A DNA stretch of 5,341 nucleotides from an uncultured Bacilli bacterium. Its GTDB lineage: Bacteria; Bacillota_I; Bacilli_A; RF39; UBA660. The position numbers and the translations under genes are program-made. The notes below the pieces were generated by a model that was given only the letters and a program-made list of their open reading frames with translations, ran no database searches and was not told the DNA's origin. The stretch covers positions 1-5,341 of the forward strand of contig CANQLN010000075.1 of assembly GCA_947624695.1 (NCBI GenBank). The letters run 5' to 3'. Below are positions 1 through 5,341 of the stretch, in pieces. Each line of letters begins with the position of its first letter. Positions within the stretch are counted from its first letter, which is position 1.

Positions 1-2192
1 GGCACACATAATATTAAAATACTAAAGAATATTGCTTGAGCATTATTTTTACGCCATCTTGATATTCCTATTACTATCATAGTTGTTATAATTAAAATAA
101 TAATTTGTGTTATTATTTTTATCAAAATAAATGTTAGTATGTTCATCCATATTGGCATATTTCTATATACTGATATATTTTGTATTCCGTATAATAATCC
201 GTGCATAGGAAACGCTTTATTTATGCTTATATATCTAAATATAAATGGTATTATACTAAATAATGCAGTTAGTATTATACATACAATAATTTTAGTTTTT
301 ATGACTCCACTTTTTCCTTTTTTGCTCACATTTATTAGCATCCAAGCATTGTTTTGATATTCAAATGAAATAACACTACTAAATGTAAATACAATTCCTA
401 GTGTTAATAAAAGGAAATCATTTAACAAACCATCTCCCATAAATCCAAATAAATATAAATAACCTGTATCGTATAAATATACACCATTAGACTCACATAC
501 AAACTTGTATTGTTCTTCTACTTTTTCAAACTCTGGATAAAATGCTAATACACTATTCCATTTTGTTTTCATTTCACTACCTGTACTACTGCTTATTTCT
601 CCTTTGTTTATTGCTTTATTTATTTTTTCTATTTCCTCTCTTGCGTTATCAAAACGCTTTCTTTCTGTATTTATAATTTCTATTTTTTCATTTGTTTGCT
701 TACCTTCAAGTTTTAGCATAATGCTTTGATAATAATTTTCATAAACAGAGGGAATATAATTATGATTTAGTTCATTATATCCTATTAAAACGCTGAAAAA
801 TACAAGTATTAAAAGACCATAATTTGTTATCAATATTTTATACATTTCATGATAAATCAATGTAGAATGGTAATGATATTTAGTTTTCTTATTTTGACGA
901 TTCTTTCTCTTTATTTGAAAACTATTTCCTTTTGAAAATAAGTAAATATTTATCGTAAATCCAATCACTAAAATAGAAATTACTACAATTAAAAAGAGTA
1001 ATATATATGAAATAGGAAATTCAAATAAATTAAAATTCAAATATGTACCAAATACATTTTCTGTTTTTAATATCCCATATAAATTTAAAAATTTTAATAC
1101 ATTAAATTTCGATACGGCTGGAATTAAAATATATAAAATAAAACTTATTGCGAATATAGAAACTCCGAAAATATATGGTACTGCTATACTGTTTGAAATG
1201 ATACATATTGCTACTAGCAAGTTAGATAGGCAAAAAATAACGATACTTTTGCTTATAATTACAAGTACTACATATTCAAGTACATTCAAGTTTAAATTAC
1301 TTTCTATATATGGAGCGAGAGATTGCAATTTTATCATCATATTTGTAAAACCACAAGATAAACCAAAGAATAAATAATTTGATACATAAAACAATATTCC
1401 AAATGTTATACAATGTATAAACAAAGCAATTATTTTGGCAATTATATTATGCTTTACTCCATATTTAGTGCTACGAGTAATACAAAATAAATTCTTTTCC
1501 TTTTCCTCTGTAATTAAATAACTTACAAACAAAAAAGAAAGTAAAATTAAAAATACATCTGTCCATATGCTTTCTACTGTTGATTTTACAGTTTTTGAAG
1601 GCATAAAACATATATCATCAGAATTTAACTTTTCGTAATCTTTGCTACTCTTTTCAATATTTCTCATTGAATAATTATTTGTATTTTGATTATTAAATAT
1701 AGAAATATTTTCAAGTGTATTTTTGTTTTCTTTTACTGACTTTAAATAATTTTCATAATTTGAAGTAATCTCATATTCGTTATATATTTCATCTATGAAA
1801 TTCTTTTCTTCTAAAAAAGACCTCGTAAAATTTAAGTATTCTCCAGAATTATATAAATCATAATATTTTTCATATAAACCTTTATTTTCATTCATCTTTT
1901 CTCTAGCGAATGTACTACCAATTTCACTATTTTGCATAGAATCTATTTCCATTACAAAGGCTACACCATCTATATCTTGTTTTAATTTATTTATATAAAC
2001 TTTTTTGTCATCTTCACTCATATACGCTATTTTACTTTGAAATAGTTTATATGCAGATAGTTTTGGAGTACCATCACTAATATTTGTGTACCAAAGGAAA
2101 AATAAATTCAAAACAAATAATAATATAACTGCAAATATAAAGCTTTTTTTGCACCATATTTTTTGCAATTCATAATAAACTAATCTAAACAT
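1..2192 (-). CDS. ABC-2-type transporter permease, two homologous halves; 3' end beyond left edge
   Basis: This is a membrane subunit that would move a substrate across the cytoplasmic membrane using the ATPase encoded just upstream. The frame is open for 730 codons from the ATG at 2192 to the left edge, so the C-terminus is missing. Residues 1-16 are a short cytoplasmic start (MFRLVYYELQKIWCKK), followed by a membrane helix at about 17-35 and a large polar loop at about 36-209. Further helices lie near 210-228, 250-277, 305-332, 336-361 and 393-420. A basic cytoplasmic linker follows (about 421-440). A second copy then begins: the start-like STLIYHEMYKI at 443, helix 457-472, a polar loop to about 588, and helices near 590-609, 633-652, 683-710 and 718 onward. 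The start lies 4 bases after the ATPase stop, with only a weak GGTGG-like site, which suggests translational coupling. The ABC-2 family is inferred from architecture and neighbours. Substrate is unknown. Confidence 0.85.
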   Translation of the reverse strand, partial: MFRLVYYELQKIWCKKSFIFAVILLFVLNLFFLWYTNISDGTPKLSAYKLFQSKIAYMSEDDKKVYINKLKQDIDGVAFVMEIDSMQNSEIGSTFAREKMNENKGLYEKYYDLYNSGEYLNFTRSFLEEKNFIDEIYNEYEITSNYENYLKSVKENKNTLENISIFNNQNTNNYSMRNIEKSSKDYEKLNSDDICFMPSKTVKSTVESIWTDVFLILLSFLFVSYLITEEKEKNLFCITRSTKYGVKHNIIAKIIALFIHCITFGILFYVSNYLFFGLSCGFTNMMIKLQSLAPYIESNLNLNVLEYVVLVIISKSIVIFCLSNLLVAICIISNSIAVPYIFGVSIFAISFILYILIPAVSKFNVLKFLNLYGILKTENVFGTYLNFNLFEFPISYILLFLIVVISILVIGFTINIYLFSKGNSFQIKRKNRQNKKTKYHYHSTLIYHEMYKILITNYGLLILVFFSVLIGYNELNHNYIPSVYENYYQSIMLKLEGKQTNEKIEIINTERKRFDNAREEIEKINKAINKGEISSSTGSEMKTKWNSVLAFYPEFEKVEEQYKFVCESNGVYLYDTGYLYLFGFMGDGLLNDFLLLTLGIVFTFSSVISFEYQNNAWMLINVSKKGKSGVIKTKIIVCIILTALFSIIPFIFRYISINKAFPMHGLLYGIQNISVYRNMPIWMNILTFILIKIITQIIILIITTMIVIGISRWRKNNAQAIFFSILILCV

Positions 2193-2196
2193 AAAT

Positions 2197-2915
2197 TTAT
2201 TCTTCACCACCAAATATCTTCATATAAACATCTTCTAGGTTAGATACATTATATTTTTTACATAGCTTTTTTAAACTTTCAAAGTCTATAATTTTTCCTT
2301 GCTTAATCAATATAATTTTTTTTGCAATACTTTCAATGTCTGAAACAACATGAGTTGATACTAAAATAATTTTATCTTTTGCAAGTAACGATATTTTTTC
2401 TCTAATTCTTACTCTTTCTTTTGGATCTAATCCTGCCGTTGGCTCATCTAATATAATAATTTTGGGATTTCCTAAAATTGCACTAGCAATTAGAATACGT
2501 TGTTTCATTCCTCCTGAATATGTTGATATTTTCCTATCTGCATATTCTTTCATATTAACATACGTTAAAACTCTTTCAATTTCTTCTTTTATAGACTGCT
2601 TTGATATACCTTTTAAGGCTGACATATAAGACAAAAATCTTCTACCAGAAAATGTATCATATAATCCTTGTTGTTGTGGAGCATATCCAAGTATGCTCCT
2701 ATAGTCTGCTCCTAATTTTTTAATATTTTCTTTATTCCACTTAACTTCTCCGAGAAGTAGGTATTATATTTCCTGTTATAATATTCATAAGAGTTGATTT
2801 TCCAGCTCCGTTTGGTCCGAAGCAATCCATAAATTCCATTGTTTAGCTTTAAATTTATATTGTCTAATACTGTTTTTTCATCATATTTTTTTACTATATT
2901 TATAATTTCTAACAT
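2197..2915 (-). CDS. ABC transporter ATP-binding protein, reading frame broken by two +1 frameshifts
   Basis: This is the cytoplasmic ATPase that would power the downstream permease. Translation starts at MLEIIN (ATG at 2915), one base after the preceding stop. After codon 32 (CTT) an extra C at 2819 shifts the frame just before Walker A. After codon 54 (TCT) an extra C at 2752 shifts it again. Skipping both gives exactly 238 codons ending in TAA at 2197-2199. The rebuilt protein has Walker A GPNGAGKST (33-41), Q-loop YAPQQ (77-81), signature YSGGMKQR (132-139), Walker B IIILDEP (152-158), D-loop GLD (161-163) and switch His188. Length is normal for a bacitracin/ABC-2-class ATPase. Without shifting, translation stops after 67 residues at 2712. 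After only the first shift it stops after 57 residues at 2741. Nothing else in the gene is damaged. It could be a fresh pseudogene, a sequence error or a programmed frameshift product; the type given here does not settle which. Confidence 0.85.
2749..2755 (-). other. Second +1 frameshift site, TCT-CGG-A
   Basis: Upstream reading gives NIIPTS and downstream GEVKWN once C2752 is skipped. This restores the usual PTSGEV stretch that follows Walker A in ABC ATPases. As at the first site, the extra C precedes a GGA glycine codon and creates an in-frame CGG. Without this second shift the ribosome meets TAA three codons later, at 2741-2743. No Shine-Dalgarno-like triplet lies immediately upstream. 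Function as a shift site is inference. Confidence 0.5.
2816..2822 (-). other. First +1 frameshift site, CTT-CGG-A
   Basis: Upstream reading gives GIYGLL and downstream GPNGAGKST once C2819 is skipped, so the shift sits directly in front of Walker A. The heptamer CTT CGG A resembles the prfB frameshift heptamer CTT TGA C in having CTT as the codon before a slowly decoded one. A GGA triplet lies 3 bases upstream of CTT (2826-2828), the spacing used by the prfB Shine-Dalgarno stimulator, though the match is short. The extra base is not in a homopolymer. Function as a shift site is inference. Confidence 0.5.
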
Positions 2916-2916
2916 T

Positions 2917-4326
2917 TTAAAAACCACCATCTTTAATCATTTCTACAGTTCTATAATTTTCTTTTCCAGAATATAAATCTTCTTTTTTGATAAGACCATA
3001 ATAATTTTTATTTACTGTAAAAGAGCCATCACTTCTATAAGTCGCATCACAATTGTATAGTACCAAAACTTCATTTTCTGACTCTGCAATAATTTGCAAT
3101 ACACTGCCAGTTGTTTTATTTTTTAAGTTAGAACTACTTATATCTCCTGTGTTTAAATCAATAAAATATGATGACTTATCTTTTAAAGCAAATTCTCTAC
3201 AAAGTAATTTATCTCCAATAATTTCCCAAATACAATTTTGATTAATGTTTGCAAATACAATATTTTCCCCAGTATTTAAGTCAATTTTTATAATCTTTTT
3301 GTCGCCATCTTTAGAAAAATATAAATTGTTTTCATCTGCTACATAACTCCTTGAAAGTGGGGCAAAAATCCTATAAATTTCATTTATTTTTCCAGTATCA
3401 ATATCTAATGTTGCAAATACATCATAAGAACTTTTATAAAGATCACTATTTTCTTTTTTATCTATTGTAGATACTTTTTGACCAAAATCAACTCCATAAA
3501 GCACTAATTTCCTATTACTTGTGCCAATTACTTTCCACGAAATCTCATCATCAAAATCCATTTTAAAAAGTGTTTTTTCTTTTCTAGTATTTAAATCTAA
3601 AAAAACTAAATTTCTCTCAGATGATGTTTGATAAGAATACCCATTATCACTTTGAGTTGTTAATTTTTTTGTAATAAAATATAACCCTTTATTATCTCCA
3701 ACCACAAAATCTTCTACTGTTTGCAAACTATCGAAAGTATAAATTTTTTCTCTACCTGTGCCATCTAAATTTATAGAATATAATGATGTAATACTGCTTT
3801 CTGCACTTGAAGTCTTTTTAGAAGATAATTCATTACTTATTCCCATAGTTGCCACAGAAACACCATCTCTATCTTGGTCTTTACTTAAAATATAAATTTT
3901 ATCATTAAAAACAAATAGTAATGATGCCCTTTTAAATTCTTCATTTAAAAATACAGAACTACAATTTTCTGTATAATGATTACAAGCTGAATTATTGCAC
4001 AAATAAATCTCTTTTCCTGTTTTAAAATCTATGTACATAAGATGTGAAAAAGTTTTTCCATTTGGTAACTCTTTTGTTTCCTGTGCTAGATAGTAATAAC
4101 CATCTTTTACTTTTTTATTATTAGTAAGAAGTGATAAAGTTCCATTTTCACTACTGTTTTCATTACCATTTTCATTACTACTTTCAATGTTGCTCTCAGA
4201 CACATTTTGTACAAATTTTAATGTATTTGTATTGCTTGAGTTAGGTAGATTTAATAAATTATTTCCACAGACATAAATTCCACAAAACGCACCTATAATA
4301 ACTAAAAACATAATTATTTTTTTCAT
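2917..4326 (-). CDS. Exported or membrane-anchored beta-propeller-like protein with C-x4-C-x-H-x4-C motif (hypothetical)
   Basis: Function is not known. The 469-residue product begins MKKIIMFLVIIGAFCGIYVC, a signal peptide or membrane anchor; no standard lipobox is seen although Cys15 and Cys20 are present. Residues 29-62 form a Ser/Asn/Glu-rich linker. At least six propeller-like repeats follow, each built around a D-hydrophobic-(N/D/K)-TG or DG turn: near 97-110, 182-198, 240-256, 304-320, 345-359 and 387-396. Such repeats resemble DUF5050/TolB-like proteins of Clostridia, by recollection only. Cys110, Cys115, His117 and Cys122 make a compact motif that could bind metal or form disulfides. 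The start at 4326 is chosen because an AAGGAGG site sits 9 bases upstream and the signal sequence begins here; an in-frame ATG at 4392 has neither. Lying between a sensor kinase and an ABC transporter, it may bind or sense a ligand outside the membrane (inference). Confidence 0.8.
   Translation of the reverse strand: MKKIIMFLVIIGAFCGIYVCGNNLLNLPNSSNTNTLKFVQNVSESNIESSNENGNENSSENGTLSLLTNNKKVKDGYYYLAQETKELPNGKTFSHLMYIDFKTGKEIYLCNNSACNHYTENCSSVFLNEEFKRASLLFVFNDKIYILSKDQDRDGVSVATMGISNELSSKKTSSAESSITSLYSINLDGTGREKIYTFDSLQTVEDFVVGDNKGLYFITKKLTTQSDNGYSYQTSSERNLVFLDLNTRKEKTLFKMDFDDEISWKVIGTSNRKLVLYGVDFGQKVSTIDKKENSDLYKSSYDVFATLDIDTGKINEIYRIFAPLSRSYVADENNLYFSKDGDKKIIKIDLNTGENIVFANINQNCIWEIIGDKLLCREFALKDKSSYFIDLNTGDISSSNLKNKTTGSVLQIIAESENEVLVLYNCDATYRSDGSFTVNKNYYGLIKKEDLYSGKENYRTVEMIKDGGF
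4142..4174 (-). repeat. Short imperfect in-frame repeat encoding the Asn/Glu/Ser-rich linker
   Basis: On the plus strand the nonamer ccattttca occurs at 4142-4150 and again at 4166-4174, exactly 24 bases or eight codons apart. The sequence after each copy is partly similar. It encodes the NENG...SENG part of the linker between the N-terminal membrane segment and the propeller domain. In-frame spacing suggests a linker that can grow or shrink by slippage. Confidence 0.5.
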
Positions 4327-4376
4327 AAAAAATGACCTCCTTGTATTTTGCCTTAAATGGCTTACAAAGAGATCAT
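4327..4376 (-). promoter_or_regulatory. Leader hairpin covering the ribosome binding site, followed by six U (attenuator or terminator candidate)
   Basis: In the minus-strand RNA, AUGAUCUCUUUGUA (4376-4363) can pair with UACAAGGAGGUCAU (4345-4332). All 14 positions pair, two of them as G-U. An inner GCC/GGC stem (4361-4359 with 4352-4350) closes a six-base loop. The 3' arm contains the whole AAGGAGG ribosome binding site of the propeller gene (4342-4336). Six U (4332-4327) run directly into its ATG at 4326. The structure could therefore stop transcription coming from the kinase gene, lock translation, or both. Only four of the 14 outer pairs are G-C, so it is a moderate rather than strong terminator. 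An RNA thermometer or ligand-controlled switch is possible but unproven. Confidence 0.6.
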
Positions 4377-4386
4377 ACATAACAAA

Positions 4387-4403
4387 AGTCAAATTTTTGT
4401 CAA
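4387..4403 (-). promoter_or_regulatory. Direct repeat TTGACA-N5-TTGACT, candidate response-regulator site or promoter element
   Basis: Two near-identical hexamers lie 11 bases apart start to start, the one-helical-turn spacing typical of OmpR/PhoB-family response regulators (compare the TTAACA-N5 repeats of Firmicute PhoP). The first copy overlaps the stop codon of the kinase gene. A possible -10 element, TATGAT, lies at 4377-4372. It is 20 bases from the first hexamer, too long for an unaided promoter, which would fit activator dependence. Assignment to the partner of the adjacent kinase is inference. Confidence 0.35.
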
Positions 4404-5341
4404 ACTCTTACAAAAATTTTAACATTTGCTCCACCTTCTATATTATTTGAAATTTCTAATTTGCCTCCGTGTTTTTGGCAAAGTATTTTACTAATAGTAA
4501 GACCAAGTCCTAAATGTTCTTCGTGATTTATGTTAGGTAAAATAAATTTATCTTTTTCTTTTAATATATTTTCATCAAAGCCTTTACCATCATCTTTGAT
4601 TTCAATAATCATATTTTTATCTGCAATTTCAATGGATAATTTTATTTCGTTTTTAGCATATCTTAAAGAATTATTTATAATATTTTCCATTATTCTATAA
4701 ATAATTTGAGTATCTATATTTATATTTCCATCTAACTTTTTTTCCTCTACCAATAATTTAATTCCTTTTGCTTTTGCCATAAGTGATAAATCTTCTTTCA
4801 TATCATTGATAAAATCTTTACTAGACACATTTTTGCACTTAATTTCTATATCATCTAATTGATTAATTTCACGAATTGAATTAGTATATGTTTCTAAACG
4901 TTTAGCCGTTTTACTCATATTATTTATAATATCTAATATTCGCTTTTTAGATAATTTATCATTTTCAATATTATCTTGTAAATATTCTGTATAACCTTCT
5001 ATAATAGATATTGGATTTCGTAAATCATGTGCAACAGATGCTTGTACTATTTTTCTTTCTTCAATCATTTTCCACAATTCTTTGTTATTTTCTTCAAGTA
5101 TTTTTCTCATATTTTCAAAAGAATTACAAAGTCTACCAAGTTCGTCATTACAATTATAATCTATTTTGAAATCAAGATTTTTGTTAGATATTTCATCCAT
5201 AGAATTTGTTAGAATTTCTAAAGGCTTACATAGTTTCTTACGATAAAACAAGAAACCAGAAACTAAAATTCCACTAATAGAAAAAATCATAGGAAAAATT
5301 ATCATAAGAACTCCTGAAGCTTGATATGCAAATTTTCTTTT
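4400..5341 (-). CDS. Sensor histidine kinase, 5' end beyond right edge
   Basis: This is a membrane-bound sensor kinase that would autophosphorylate on histidine and pass phosphate to a response regulator not seen here. The frame is open to the right edge (313 codons visible), so the N-terminus, with any first helix and outside sensor loop, is missing. Counting from the in-frame ATG at 5305, a membrane helix spans about 1-20. HAMP follows at about 21-75, with Pro28 and the DELGRL element near 54-59. The HisKA H-box is VAHDLRNPIS with His93. HATPase_c has an N-box (MENIINNSLRYA, 206-217), G1 box (DDGKGF, 238-243) and G2 box (LGLGLTI, 265-271). All catalytic boxes look intact. The domain order is that of kinases paired with OmpR-family regulators. 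An AGGAG 5 bases before the ATG at 5305 could mark a shorter start, but the open upstream frame argues against this. It ends in TGA, 73 bases before the next gene. Confidence 0.93.
   Translation of the reverse strand, partial: KRKFAYQASGVLMIIFPMIFSISGILVSGFLFYRKKLCKPLEILTNSMDEISNKNLDFKIDYNCNDELGRLCNSFENMRKILEENNKELWKMIEERKIVQASVAHDLRNPISIIEGYTEYLQDNIENDKLSKKRILDIINNMSKTAKRLETYTNSIREINQLDDIEIKCKNVSSKDFINDMKEDLSLMAKAKGIKLLVEEKKLDGNINIDTQIIYRIMENIINNSLRYAKNEIKLSIEIADKNMIIEIKDDGKGFDENILKEKDKFILPNINHEEHLGLGLTISKILCQKHGGKLEISNNIEGGANVKIFVRV

Noticed and set aside
139..357. Plus-strand open frame of 72 codons
   Set aside because: It lies wholly inside the permease gene on the opposite strand, has no ribosome binding site and only low-complexity hydrophobic content from AT-rich DNA.
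2197..2634. A separate small protein starting at TTG 2634
   Set aside because: It is simply the C-terminal part of the ATPase, from residue 94. It lacks Walker A and no ribosome binding site precedes it.
2916..2930. Alternative ATPase start at ATG 2930 (MVVFK)
   Set aside because: It overlaps the end of the propeller gene, and the family normally begins close to the MLEIINIVKKY stretch. The ATG at 2915 has a GGTGG-type site at suitable spacing.
3053..3241. Plus-strand open frame of 62 codons
   Set aside because: It is antisense to the propeller-like gene, lacks a ribosome binding site and shows no recognisable features.
4266..4326. Lipoprotein signal at Cys15 or Cys20 of the propeller-like protein
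   Set aside because: The residues before each Cys (GAF-C, YV-C) lack the small residue required at -1 in a standard lipobox, so lipidation is not claimed.
4327..4392. Earlier ATG at 4392 for the propeller-like protein, adding 22 residues
   Set aside because: The extension runs through the leader hairpin and the ribosome binding site, is basic and unlike a signal peptide, and would bury the MKKII... signal. The AAGGAGG site clearly serves 4326.
5027..5212. Plus-strand open frame of 61 codons
   Set aside because: It is antisense to the conserved kinase core and HAMP region, with no start signal.
5292..5311. Kinase start at ATG 5305 with AGGAG 5 bases upstream
   Set aside because: The frame continues open to the window edge, and a start here would leave the kinase with one helix and no sensor region. 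The AGGAG is explained by Ser-Gly-Val codons, though a short internal product cannot be excluded.

Overview
The window is very AT-rich, with A/T-ending codons throughout, AGA as the main arginine codon and strong GGAGG-type ribosome binding sites. That points to a low-GC Firmicute, most likely a gut-type Clostridia. The Cys/His motif and DLNTG repeats of the third protein from the right edge of the gene order fit that group, but no species can be named. Every supported gene lies on the minus strand, so transcription runs from high to low coordinates.

In transcription order the layout is as follows. (1) A membrane sensor histidine kinase (4400-5341) is cut by the right edge: its last membrane helix, HAMP, dimerisation and ATPase domains are present. 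(2) A 73-base intergenic leader (4327-4399) carries a direct repeat resembling an OmpR/PhoB-type site. It also carries a long hairpin that swallows the next gene's ribosome binding site and ends in six U. (3) A 469-residue exported or membrane-anchored beta-propeller-like protein (2917-4326) has a C-x4-C-x-H-x4-C motif. (4) An ABC transporter ATPase (2197-2915) has its frame broken twice, each time by one extra C in front of a GGA glycine codon; skipping both restores a 238-residue ATPase with all motifs. (5) A large ABC-2-type permease built from two homologous halves (at least 730 residues) starts at 2192 and is still open at the left edge.

Together these look like one functional module: a two-component sensor controlling a membrane ABC exporter, with an extracytoplasmic accessory protein between them. 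Such modules are commonly used by Firmicutes to sense and resist peptide antibiotics or envelope stress. The substrate cannot be read from the sequence, and the response regulator, if adjacent, lies outside the window.

Two things deserve attention. First, both frameshifts are of the form NNU-CGG-A, and CGG occurs in frame nowhere else among about 1750 codons read here. This recalls the CUU-UGA-C shift of prfB, but assembly error or gene decay remain possible. Second, the leader hairpin could act as a combined attenuator and ribosome-site lock. No RNA gene, CRISPR array, insertion sequence or attachment site was seen, and no stretch longer than 300 bases is without a gene.
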